Assembly: GCA_018466975.1 (NCBI GenBank) | Contig: CM031554.1 | Coordinates: 124,001-188,000, forward strand | DNA length: 64,000 nt | Source: Sparassis latifolia | Taxonomy: Eukaryota; Basidiomycota; Agaricomycetes; Polyporales; Sparassidaceae | Reading direction: 5' to 3' | Shown: positions 1-10,776 of the stretch, in pieces | How the letters are laid out: each line of letters starts with the position of its first letter | Numbering within the stretch: the first letter of the stretch is position 1 | The notes under the pieces: model-generated | What the model was told of the DNA's origin: nothing | Database searches by the model: none | The model's input: the letters and a program-made list of their open reading frames with translations, nothing else | Position numbers and translations under genes: made by a program

Positions 1-1623
1 TGGATATGTTGGAGATGTAAACGGGGAGCAGCAGACTATCCGTCTGCTTTTGGAAATGTGCGACGTCCAGGTAAAACCTGGTGATTTGGGCACAAGGGAT
101 CATGTTACAGGAATAAGGATGGAGCCTGACAGGACGATGGACGCCATGCATGAGCAACAGGCCGAGCTTCCTCTGCCTGTTTTCCAGGAACGGCATGGAG
201 GGCATTCGCGAGCCGCAGAGGCTGCACGATCTACAGAGCCTGTACAGCCGCCACAGTCTGTACGACCTGTGCGAACTGCACGTCCTAGGGATTCAGAAGT
301 GGCTACATGGGCAGCCAAACGTTTGGCCCATTCAAACCAGCAGCGGGCCATCGCAGAGCGGTTGAAAGAAGAGGTGACTTTACTCGATAGAGGCAGTACG
401 TGTAGAAACTGACATGACGCTGTGACAGGGTAACAACTTCTTCAGGGCCCAGGAATGGGCTGGGGCTGCAGATAAATACCGTGCAGCTGCATTTGCCCAT
501 GGCCCACGGCCTGTGTATATGACTAATCTTGCTGCGGCGTTACTGAAGCTCGAGCAGTGGGTATCTTCCTTTGTCCGAGTGTTTGCGATGCGAGACTAAT
601 TTAATCTCAGATGGGTTGAAGCTGAGAGTGCAGCGGACAGAGCACTACGGTACGAACCCAAGAATATCAAGGCTCGTTTTCGCAGGGGCGTAGCACGCAA
701 GGAACGTGAAGAATATGCAGATGCTATTCGAGGTCTGTGATATGCCACGTGCTGAATACCCAGTCACTGAGATCGCTGACCACGATTCAGACTTCTACAG
801 CGTACTTAGGTTGGACCCAAACAACAGCGAAGCACACGCAGAACTCACGGAAACGCTCGCTCTTTCCGCCATCGATCATGAAGATCCTCTCAATGGCGAT
901 GTCGATGACATGCGTTCTGAGGACAGGGATGCATACTCGGACATCATCACCGAGTCAGACTCACCGGAATTCACCATGATGGGACCAGGCTACAAGTGCC
1001 CGTGCAAGTTCTACAACAATCAAGGCTGCAGGAAGGGGATGCAGTGCTTATTCAAGCATGCCCCAGATGAGAGGAGCGTCAGGGATGAACTGTATGTGCT
1101 ATGTAGACTTCTGACGGTTTATTATCGCTCATTACGTATCTGAAAGTGGCCGTAATGTGTGCAAAATGTGGTTGCTGAATGCATGTCCGCGAAGTACATG
1201 CTACTATGCGCACGACAAGACGTACCTCCCGGTGCGAGGTTGGTGGACACACGAGCAGCGTCTCACAGAAATGCGCAGCTATGCACAAGACCTCGTGACT
1301 TTGAATTGGGGTCTGAGCCCGAAGGAAGTCGAGAAGATGGTTAACATGCGTTGGCCTAGCTGGCGGCTGGATATGTGGGCCCTAGTGGAGTCGTATCGGG
1401 ACGATTACGATCCAGAGGAGGACCTTTCTGACGAAGAAGCATTGATAGAGGAACGGATGGAAAATTTTGGTTTCACTGGGGATGATTTACAAGAGTTACT
1501 GTGCCAAGGAGTGAAGCCATGGGATGACGATGCTTGGGTGAGTGCTACGTAGACCTTCTTGAGGTGGAATTGACATCCCTCGGTTTTATACAGGATGTTT
1601 TGGATGCATTGCAAAACATGTAG
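1..1623 (+). CDS. TPR and CCCH zinc-finger protein, 5' truncated by window edge
   Basis: Six exons can be joined in frame: <1-373, 429-556, 611-732, 791-1091, 1147-1537 and 1594-1623, all with GT..AG introns of 54-58 bp. The product starts inside a domain ending GYVGDVNGEQ, then has a charged linker, TPR-like helices (NLAAALLKLEQ; ALRYEPKNIKARFRRG), an acidic stretch and two CCCH fingers. Finger 1 runs C-x7-C-x5-C-x3-H from CKFYNNQGC; finger 2 runs C-x7-C-x4-C-x3-H from CKMWLLNAC. CCCH fingers generally bind RNA, so an RNA-related role is an inference. I extended the end past an in-frame stop at 1552 because a consensus GTGAGT donor at 1538 joins in frame to a short exon ending DVLDALQNM. Its close paralogue lies inverted at 22490-25173 and lacks the acidic C-terminal tail present here. 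The upstream start is outside the window. Confidence 0.8.
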
Positions 1624-2405
1624 TTTCTCTGTGTGCCGTTGGATTCACTGATATTCTTTGGTTATACTTACGCATGCAAGTTGCTGTTGAATTGAAACTG
1701 AAACATGCAGGATTCATTCTAGCGAGACTGTCATGCACGGCTAAACACCAGCGGAGACTAGTGCTCTCCAGGGAATAGTGTGACATCTCAAAGTCATCGT
1801 CGTGACCATGCAGCACTCTGAGTCGTAAGTCGTGCAACGCGTCGCGATCACGTGTTTCCCATAGCTTCCGTTAGTCGTGGGCAGAACTCCCGAGGTCCAT
1901 ATCTGCCGGCAGAACCGGCAGAACAGCAATTGCCAGGGGTGGCAAAATTTGGCAAAACTCCGAATCATTTCAGCATAAGTTGGTACTGCATATTGAGTGC
2001 TGGCAGAAGTAGTAATATGCCCTATGAAGTGCATATCACAATCTCAGTGAAGATAGCCCATTAGAAGGCATAGGAGAGGAAACTTGATATTCAGAAAATC
2101 TTGTAAGTGAAAATAACAAACACTCCATGCAGTCTCTCACTGAAGTGCTGCCACACATGAATTGCAATACAGTCATTTGCATAAAAAACCGGAAACACTG
2201 ATGCACAATCTTTTGTTTGTCCAAGCCAAATATTACCTTATTGAGTTGTATGTGTGACAGTCACTCAGCAGTACCACCTATGAGCCCCAGTCAAAATTTC
2301 ATATTGCGGTGTCAAAGTAGAATAAGCAAGATCGGACTAGCAAATTTTCTTTGATGTCATCCGAAAAGTGAACTATATGAGATTGTGGGCGAACCCAGTC
2401 AAGCA
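1624..2405. other. Intergenic, with GGCAGAAC-type short repeats
   Basis: No coding frame that I can support. Positions about 1877-1955 carry several copies of GGCAGAAC or GGCAAAAC. The same motif recurs near 21330-21425, downstream of the inverted paralogue of the preceding gene. The rest is AT-rich and unremarkable. Confidence 0.5.
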
Positions 2406-2438
2406 TAAGATAGACCCAGTTCAAACTCGACCACTATC
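2406..2438 (+). repeat. Left terminal inverted repeat of the Tc1/mariner-like element
   Basis: Begins TAAGATAGACCCAGTTCAAA and matches the complement of 5071-5103 at 32 of 33 positions. Confidence 0.85.
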
Positions 2439-2928
2439 ACGTGACCCATTTTGTCACGCTTACATTCTTTTGGCGGACGAGAAGGAAAGAATTTCTTATT
2501 TCTCAAGCATCATCACCTTCAAGGTAAAAGTAGGACCACAATCTTATTAAGAATATTTTGCTTCAAATAATTGTGGTCTCCGACTTTTGAGAAATCTCAC
2601 ACACTGAGAGAAATAAGATAAAATTTTACAATATGGACATGTTAAGTAATTACCACATTTCTTGCCTGTGGCGACACGATCCTTCTCCACTTTCATGGCG
2701 AACGAAGCTCGTGCACCGCGCCTATTGCAAACCTCGGGAACCATGCAAAAAAAGAGTGTGCCAAAGACAGGATAGTGAAAAGGAAAACAAAGAAAATGTG
2801 AGTAAGTTAGTGCAATCTAGGCTTACAATACTCACCATTACTACAGGAACCACCTTCCGAACTTCGCCCAGACCGCAGATAGTTGCGGGATACATCACCT
2901 GCAGATAAGCAGTGCACGACATCACACA

Positions 2929-4884
2929 GTGCCAGCGCCAGGGCAATACCACCGAGCGCCGGCACTGGCATGCATGGGCCACTTGCATTGGAACTCTCTG
3001 TACGAAGGTGTTGTGGAACAATATCAGATTCAAAATGCAGAGGACACTATGACTGTACCTGATAATGCCAGTGCATTCCCTACATCCAAATCACATCCCT
3101 ACATACCTCCACCCACCATTGAAGATGCAAATTCTGCTTTAAGCGACATACTGGCATTGCTCCGCCACGGCAGAAAAATGGAAAGGGAACAAAGCCATTT
3201 GATGGTGATGATTTCCTTCATCGCGCATGGAGCAGATGAGAATGTTGCTGTGGTTCTATGTCAGTGGAGAGCCACCAGCCTGGATTGATGCATCATTCAA
3301 AGTTGCATATGCATACCAGAAAGGTGACTTCATTGCAAAGGCTTTGCGCACGTGGACACGATCATTCTTGGCTGACCGGCATAACCTTCCAACCAATCCA
3401 TATGGGAAATGGAACAACTCAATGCTACAGAAGGGGGACCTAGCATCAGCAATCGGAAGACACCTGCAAAGTATTGGCAAATATGTTCGTGCTATGGATG
3501 TTATGGAGTTTGTTAACAGTGCGGAGACACAGAGTGAATTTGGACTCACAAAAGGTATTTGTCTCTCAACAGCCCAAATGTGGATGCATGCAATGGATTA
3601 CCGCTGGCGCAAGACCCCACATGGACAATTTGTTGATGGACACGAGCGTGCAGACGTTGTCAATTACCGGCAGGAAACATTTCTGCCATTAATAGCCGAG
3701 CTGGAATATAACGCACGTCGTTGGAGCCGAGATGGTCTTGAGGACATTGATCAGAACGAACCTCGACCTCGTAATTGCCGTATGGTGTTTTGGTGGCATG
3801 ATGAGTCAGTCTTCTATGCAAATGATCGCCGCTCGGTGCGTTGGGTGCGAAACTGAAACCGCAGTGCCGCAGGCAAAGGGAGAAGGTGCATCAATCATGG
3901 CGGCAGACTTTGTCTCGGCAGACTATGGCTGGGGCGCTCTAAAGATGGGACCAGATCAACCGAATACTTTTCAAACCGGGAAAGAATAGAAGGCTACTTC
4001 ACCAATGAACGTATCCTCGAGCACTGTACAATGTTGATGGACATAGCATCAAGAGACTATCCAGATGATGACCATGGTATAATACTCGACAATGCACCAA
4101 CTCACCTGAAACGCGCTGACGATGCACTTTCCGCTCGCAAAATGCCCAAATTCCCACCAAAACCTGGCGCTCCAAACTTTGGTGTTATGACAAATGTTAT
4201 TGGCGAGAATGGCAAACCTGTATATGGCACTGATGGGAAGATCCTCAAACGATGGATGCGAATGACAGAAGGAAAGTTTGCAGATGGCAGACCACAATCC
4301 TTGTACTTCTCACCTGGTCACGGCGCGAGGGACTCTTCAAGGGTATGGCAAATATCTTGGAAGAACGCGGCTACAAGGGTGTTCAAAATTTGAGATATGA
4401 ATGCCCCAGTTTCAACTGCCCCCCTGGACAGGAAAGATGCTGCTGTAGAAGAATGCTGTACAACGAACAAGACTTTCGAGATGTCGAGACATTAGTGGAG
4501 ACTCACTGCAAAGCTCATGGTTTCCATGTGATCTTTCTCCCGAAATTTCACTGTGAGCTCAATCCTATCGAACCTTGCTGGGGATTTGCAAAATGTGTAT
4601 ACCGCCAGTTCCCGCCTTCAAAGTTGGAGGCCGATCTTGAGCGCAACGTGGTCAAGGCATTGGATGCAGTCCCACTCGAAAGCATGCGATGGTGCGTTCA
4701 TCAATTCTGATGTGATGTGATGTGACTCAGATCACACACAGCTTCTACACTCGCGCTGGCGCTTCATGGATGCTTATCGCAAAGGTTTGAATGGTAAGCA
4801 AGCTGCATGGGCGAGCAAGAAATATCGCGCCATCGCATCCTCCCAGAGAGCATCCTCGAGGAACTTGAAGCTGCAAAGATATAA
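2929..4884 (+). pseudogene. DDE-superfamily transposase, frameshifted
   Basis: The reading moves through at least four frames but adds up to one known basidiomycete transposase family. The N-terminal part includes NSALSDILALLRHGRK (about 3130). The central part runs from DASFKVAYAYQKGDF (about 3287) through FVDGHERADVVNYRQ to the first catalytic block WWHDESVFYANDRR (about 3793). The second acidic block is ILDNAPTHLKRADDALSAR (about 4082) and the third is FLPKFHCELNPIEPCWG (about 4535). The C-terminus is WRFMDAYRKGLNGKQAAW, ending AAKI-stop at 4884. Frame changes occur near 3240, 3850, 4320 and 4690-4740. Some could be introns, but several lack splice sites, so the copy is probably inactive. 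It would cut and paste the surrounding element. Confidence 0.75.
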
Positions 4885-5070
4885 CTTATATTCATAGTTC
4901 AACTATCTTGTATACTTTCATTCTTGTGTATATTCACTATGTTTCTACCTCATACACTGAGAACGCTGACTCATTTTATGTCGACGCTCCTGCCGCTGTC
5001 GTGCGTTCAGTGCCTTTTCGGGACTTATCCAGGCGCTAAGTGGGTTGCACGTGAGGTGTCACAGTGTGAC

Positions 5071-5103
5071 GATAGTGGTCGGGTTTGAACTGGGTCTATC
5101 TTA
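5071..5103 (-). repeat. Right terminal inverted repeat of the Tc1/mariner-like element
   Basis: Complement of the left repeat at 2406-2438 with a single difference; the outermost TA is the likely target duplication. Confidence 0.85.
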
Positions 5104-5438
5104 GTCGAAGGTGCTTGGGTCAGATTGATATCCATGATCACTTTTGAACCAGCTCGTAGAATTGTACAAATTGCACTCAATTTTATGAATTTACTTGATA
5201 CAATGTGATACCGTTCGATGTAGTCTGACCTCATTCGACATGGTCGACTCTGTATGCACCGATGCATACCGTGCCCTCCGCATACCTGTCTGCATACCTG
5301 GCTGCGCCCCCTGCTGCATACCTGCACCCCCACCGGTGTGCCTGCCTGCCCCTGCTCCAGTACTGCTGCTGCCTTGCACCCCTGCTACTCACCTGCACAC
5401 CCTTCATTGCCCCCAAGATCATGCATGCACCTCCACGA
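5104..5438. other. Intergenic with C-rich degenerate short repeats
   Basis: From about 5255 to 5405 the sequence consists of imperfect repeats of CTGCATACCTG and CCTGCC units. This creates open frames on both strands that look like low-complexity artefacts rather than genes. Confidence 0.5.
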
Positions 5439-6369
5439 TCAACCCTTTGCCTTGCCTGGTGCATGCGAAGCCTTCTTAGAGTCCTTGTTGATGGATTTCG
5501 ATGCCTTCTGTGCCTGTTTTGCCACCGCCTTCTCTGCTTTTACTACAGCAATAGCAGTTGCACTCTCGTCTTCAAATCTCTGTGTGAGTGGACCATGCCA
5601 ATGATATAGACCATAGCTTTGTCTGCCACATACCTTGCATTGTTCCTGGGGTAGAGCATCCCATGCAGCCTGGAACTGATCTTGTGATTCCCCTTCATGC
5701 TCCTTCAGCCATTCCTTTGCAAACAGATTGCTGTGATGCCATGATTACTCTACACATAGCGAGACAAGCATAGAGACTCACAAAACAGTATTTGACTTAT
5801 TTGGCCGCATCTTGTGTGATTTTCTTTTCAGCTTCATTTGAATCTCACGTGCAGTGTCAGCACATGATGATGGAGTGGTGAGGGCACCCTTTGATGATTC
5901 TGTATGTGCAATGGGCACCAAGGTGGACATCAATGTGAAAGTGATTGATAGCGAAGGAGTAGTGGCTGTGTTCGGATTGTTGTGGGTGGAAGAGAAATCT
6001 TGATGGAAAAAGCCACCACTGTAATGGTGAGGTTGCCATCAATCTGTGCTACAGCATGGCTAACAGAAACTCACAGTGGATTGTATGGCTATCGACAGAG
6101 TATTGTAGTATGAGACTGTACTGACACTAGTCAATGTAATGGATGATGAGCATATGGTATTACACATCGCGAAAGTACTTGGTTCATCTCCATTCGTGGT
6201 TAGTTGAACCAATTCATCGGATGCATTTGTCATAGCAGAGAATTTCTTAAGAGCTGTAGCTGTGGTAGACTCAGAGTCAGTGGTAAAAGATATTGTTAAT
6301 ATTGTCACCTTGGTGTGCAAGGGGCCAGAAAGAGCGTCTAGATATTCGAGCTCCTCATGTACACCTCTA

Positions 6370-6582
6370 CATCAGGAAAACTCAACTTTCTCTTATGGAC
6401 TTATTTAGACTTTTGGGTCTGAGAACCCTTATTTAAGGCCATAAGTGTTCAAATAAGTCGAATTTCAGACACTCAGGGAATATGCCTTAGGCCCTTTTTG
6501 TCCTTATGTCCTTAAATAAGGATCATAAGTCCATTTAAGTTATTTAAGTTTCTTTTTAAGAAAAAGTGGGGTTTTCCTAATG
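6370..6582. mobile_element. MITE copy 1 (213 bp)
   Basis: Ends are inverted repeats beginning CATCAGGAAAACTCAACTTT (left) and CATTAGGAAAAC (right, complement), flanked by TA on both sides (6368-6369 and 6583-6584). The interior is rich in CTTATTTAAGG. It is the same family as the copy at 12708-12923. It interrupts the companion gene of the tnp2 element. Confidence 0.8.
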
Positions 6583-8244
6583 TAGGCTTTACAGGACCGT
6601 CCGCATCAGGGGTGACAGTGACTGAGCTTGCATTCACATCAGCAGTAGAATGAGACTCCAAGTGAGCGAGAACACTAGCAGAGCTGGAAGAGGATGCGAT
6701 CACAGATTCCTGTTCAGTAGGATTGTCAGATTTGGAATTTGGTAATGAGACTGCTCCCGGATCAATATGAGAATTAGCATGTGAAGTGGCAGAGTTGACA
6801 CAGATGCACTTCAAGAGTGGAGACTCATGATCACCAGAGGCAGTCGGCCACAGACCATGTGTATCGGCAGCCTTTCATTTGGATCCTGCATGTGGTAAAG
6901 ATCTTGTTTTCTTCCTAGCTGGAGATTTGTACCATTGTGAGTAGCTGTCAGTCGCAAGTCTTTCGGCCTTCCAGTTTCCATTATAGAGACGTACTTCAAA
7001 GCAATGCAGGCCCATTTCTCTGTAGTATAAAGCAGCAACATCGGCAGTTTTTGCACCCCATTTTGCGGAGGCATGGCCCTCCCTCAACAGCTGTGCCCAT
7101 AGTTCTCATGTGATTCTTCTGATTTCTTTGATCCATTTCTTACTTATGGTGTTGCTGAACTGATCCTCAAGATATAGTGCCTTACGTTCCTTGTCGTCAT
7201 TGTCTTCATCTTCTACAGTGGTTTCCTCATTATCTGAATCTCGCAGAACTTGCATTATACTCATTTCGAGGTTCGTTAGCTTGCCGAATTTGTCCCATGC
7301 ACTTGAGAGCCAGAAATGTATGCGCAGGTAATCCTCATGACTAAGCGGAGAAAGGATGTTTCCGACAATAGAAAGAGAGCACAATGATGGAGTGGAGGCA
7401 GGGGCTGAAAGGTGTTGTTGTTGAGAAGAAGGGTTGCGCATCAGAAGGACTGCTTGAGGAACAACTTCAGCGAGTTTTGAATATGTCTCTCTATATGTTG
7501 ATATGCTCCCAGACCTCCTGGCCTCTGAAAATGCATTTTTCAGCGATCACTCAGACCTCACTACTCTATGCCTTAGCCTCCGAGATGCATCTGACTCTTT
7601 CGCGGCACTTTGTGAACTTTTCTGACTTTGCGTAACCTTGTTCGACTTCGCTCGATTCCTCGCAACTTCTCACCGAGATTCGACATTCTTTCGCCACTCA
7701 TATGCCACTCTTGCATCTCCCCACTGTCAGATACCACTTACCTGTTGTCCTTTGGTCTTGTCTGATGCGCCCTGGCTGATTTCCTTCTAAGTCCATACTT
7801 CCCTGACATCGCACCGCCTCTCTGGATGTTGCGCCGATGTGCTGGTTTGTCGCACCGACTTATTGGTGTCACTCAATGGTCACGCCCTTTTGTTTTGCAA
7901 ATCCCATTCCCTTTATTGTTCAACTTTCCCCTTCAAGCCTACCTTCGTGCTGGACCGAAGATGCTGTTAGAGTGTTCCATGTGGTTCAGGACAAGTAGCA
8001 TATGTTTTCTTTTAATTTCCCTCTACTTTACCATTCATCTCCATCGCTAACATACGACATTCACCTCTCCACTCACTTTACCTATTTTCCCGTTAGTCCT
8101 AGACCATTGCGACTCTTTCCAAAGTCCAGATCTGTCTTCTGACATTTTGTGACTTTCGCATTTCACCTCTCTCATTTTCCCCCTGTATAAATACCTGCTG
8201 TATCTATGTCGATTATCATCGAAGACCAGTAGGGAGGAGTTCCC

Positions 8245-8450
8245 CTTAGCTTTAGATCACTGAGAGACTGTGTTTACTGTGATAGTGACTACGAACTGTG
8301 ATATACCCCACTGTGACATAGTGACTGTGACTGTGACATAGTGACACTGCAATATAGCAAGACTGCGATACTTCGAGACTGCATACTGCGACTGCGATAG
8401 TGAACTGCAAACTGCAATAGCGATATAGCGACATAGTGATATACCACCTG
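8245..8450. repeat. Degenerate short tandem repeats (CTGYGATAGTGA-like)
   Basis: About 200 bp of imperfect repeats of CTGTGATAGTGA, CTGTGACATAGTGA and CTGCGATAG variants. Unit length drifts between about 9 and 14 bp. No coding role is visible. Confidence 0.55.
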
Positions 8451-9572
8451 TATTAGTCTTAATCCGACTTTTGCATTAGACTGACTGCAACTTCATCGAG
8501 ACAGCGAATACTGCATTTCCTCATAGCATTCTACCTCCACAGATAGTTCCCTTTCCCTTTAGCAATTTAGTTTGTCTTCACCTACGAGTTTGGCTATTGT
8601 GTTGCAACTTTAGCATTCTACCTCTGACTTTCGCGACCTCATTGTAGATTGTCGCCCGACTTCGCATTTACATTGTGAGCCCTCATTCTCTTATAGGTTA
8701 CATTCCCCTTTGGCTTAGGTCGAGGTTCTGGGACCTACTTGCATTATTTTACAGTTGTGATGCCCTTTCCTCACACACAGATCACCCCTGCTTCTTGGTT
8801 GTTTTAGTTGGGTTTAGGTGTTTGTGTCGGGTGTGCACTCATCAATATAATGTGCAAGTAAGTGGCATATATGCAGACATATATGGAGGATACCACTTCA
8901 CTTACTTTAATACTTGCTCTCGAGCCAATAGGAGTTGTACTTTGTTCTTAGTCTGATTGTACGCATTTGAAAGGGCGATGTAAGCCTGATTCTTGTGTGT
9001 TAAGAGAACTTTATAAGAAGCATTGGTGCTAGCCAGTGAAGCTGCACTGTTTGACATAGAAAATGATAACTTGTGGGTAAAAATAAGCATATATGCATGC
9101 AAGAAGTGAGATATAGGTGTACTTTATGTGATGGTAGCTCCCATAGTGGCGTGTTTCGACCACTGTATGATGTTGTAGGTGCAAATGGTGTGTTGGATCC
9201 AAAGGCTCACCAGCTCAAGTTTGAATTGAAGTTCTGCCCTGCAAAAATGTCCATTAGGTTCATCATGTCGACAATAGGGGCTATGTTGTTGTCGTTAAAG
9301 GGATCTAGTGCAAGATGATTTGACATTTCAGAACTTCTGAACAGTGAGGGCTCAGAAGGTCTAAAAGAAACAGAAGAAGAGATTGGTGTTCTGCTATCCA
9401 TGGTTGTGCTGATAAGGAAGACAAGGGAATGAGTGATGCAATTAGCTGAGTGACGCATTTCGATAGGATCACATGACCATTATACTTGTGTTTCTCCAAG
9501 GCGCACTTTGCAAAGTAGGACATCTACTGCCTTACTACAATCACATTGGGGGATCCTTCTCTAGTACTAGAA

Positions 9573-10471
9573 ATGTCTTTATCTCCAGGTCCTAAAATCA
9601 CTCCAGCTCTCCGTGAATTTATCGAGATGTTTGAGACTCCATTGAAATTGCAGTATCCCACCAATCCCATTATAAAACAGTATTACTCTTACCTTGGCCA
9701 GGTCTCCACTCTCTGTGATTGCATCTGCCAATAAATGGTTAATGCTTTTCTCACTTTGGATGTGCTATGCTCTTTGTATTCAGATGACATCAAGAACAGC
9801 ATTTCGCTTTTGCAGATCATACTCCCCAAAAATTCACAGAATGCTGTCAGTGGTGTCAGTGGTAACAGCATGAAAGTGAAGTGAGTATATGCCCTCTGTT
9901 CTATGTATAATTTGTTCAGAACTGATTTTGTATAGCACATATCACGTTGGAGATGCATTGACTGAACATCCTGGATCGACCGCAGTGAAAGCAGCTATGT
10001 CACAATCTAATTCAGTACCACTGCAACTAGCTACAGCTTTGACATCGAAGTTGTGAGTATATGCCCTCCGTTCTATACATAATTTATTCAGAACTGATTT
10101 TATATACCACCTATCACGTTGGAGATGCATTGACCAGACATTCTGGATTGACCGTGGTGGAAGCAGCTGTGTCACAATCTGTTTTGCCTAGAAGTTCACC
10201 TGGCCAGGCTCATTTACACGATTAACCTCTTCTTTCAAACCAATCTCTCTTGCACGATTGCTCCCTCTCATGCAATTGCTCTCTCTCAAGTCACCACTCT
10301 GTAGTACACAGCTCCTCTGTCTTGAGCTACTGCACACTCTCGCTCTGCAGGTCGCCAACCCAGGATCGCACGCTCTCACCCCACAGGTCACCAACACAGG
10401 ATCGCATGCTCTCGCCCAATAGGTCATCAACCCGAGATCACATGCTCTCACCCAATAGGTTGCCAACCTGA
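9573..10471 (+). CDS. Hypothetical gene inside the tnp2 transposon, with duplicated exon
   Basis: Starts MSLSPGPKITPALREFIEMF, 172 bp from the divergent start of the companion gene at 9401. Further open pieces are DIKNSISLLQIILPKN (about 9788) and two near-identical exons beginning TYHVGDALT (about 9936 and 10108), separated by a ~55 bp intron starting GTGAGTATATG. The second copy runs to a stop at about 10220. A further open frame, 10250-10471, has three 12-residue repeats of the type RSPTQDRMLSP. I do not recognise the protein, and the exon linkage, including whether 10250-10471 belongs to it, is uncertain. The 10500-10760 frame that follows is unassigned. Confidence 0.35.
9865..10180 (+). 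repeat. Tandem duplication of a 172 bp intron-exon unit
   Basis: Positions 9881-10008 and 10053-10180 are direct copies, about 85-90% identical by eye, with a period of 172 bp. Each copy contains an intron-like start (GTGAGTATATGCCCT) and an exon that stays open in the same frame. Confidence 0.75.
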
Positions 10472-10492
10472 GATTGCACATTCACACCTGAA
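10349..10492 (+). repeat. 36 bp minisatellite, four copies
   Basis: Units start at 10349, 10385, 10421 and 10457 and begin AGGTCGCCAACCCAGGATCG or a variant. Because 36 is a multiple of three, the plus frame encodes a 12-residue repeat (RSPTQDR.LSP). Several differences between the first two units are at third codon positions (TCG/TCA, ACC/ACA, TCA/TCG), consistent with coding. Confidence 0.8.
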
Positions 10493-10776
10493 AAATCAGT
10501 TATGCTGGTAACTTCTCCTCGAGGTGCTGTAACCTTTATGCCCATACCAACATCATGCCCCGATAAGATAGAGCTATGTATGGACTCCCCATTATGGGTA
10601 ACTCCACCTTGTCCCCATGGATTTTTTACGCCTGTACCAATGTCCTGTGAGCATGAGATAGAACTCTCCATTCCTGTGCTTACTTCAACTCCATGCAGTG
10701 ATGGTAGTGTTATTTGGAAAGAGTTGTTCTCCGAGTTTTATACGCTATGTCGAACCTTGTAATAATTTACCACTTT

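Larger units (their letters stand above)
2406..5103 (+). mobile_element. Tc1/mariner-like DNA transposon with TA target duplication
   Basis: The two ends are inverted copies of each other over 33 bp (2406-2438 and 5071-5103) with one mismatch, and both ends read TA outermost, as expected for the TA target duplication of Tc1/mariner elements. Between them lies a plus-strand DDE transposase relic. A smaller palindrome (GACCACAAT and its complement) sits at about 2535-2576 inside the left end. The boundaries are well supported; calling the superfamily Tc1/mariner rests on the TA duplication and the DDE-type domain. Confidence 0.8.
5439..9401 (-). pseudogene. Companion gene of the tnp2 transposon, decayed
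   Basis: A multi-exon minus-strand gene can be followed in fragments. The start is MDSRTPISSSVSFRPSEPSL at 9401. A helical stretch contains KVLLTHKNQAYIALSNAYNQ (about 9025). A conserved block is FWLSSAWDKFGKLTNLEMSI (about 7300). Then follow SKKWIKEIRRIT, a stop, and ELWAQLLREGHASAKWGAK (7140-7045). The C-terminus is LFAKEWLKEHEGESQDQFQ (about 5690) and a Lys/Ala-rich tail ending GKAKG-stop at 5439. I have seen this protein type in Agaricomycetes but know no function. It is broken by a TGA where Arg would be expected (about 7106) and by a MITE at 6370-6582. Intron positions are not all resolved; 7450-8900 holds no clear exon. Confidence 0.5.

Noticed and set aside
8245..8450. CRISPR-like array
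   Set aside because: Repeats are short and degenerate without regular spacers, and the genome is fungal.
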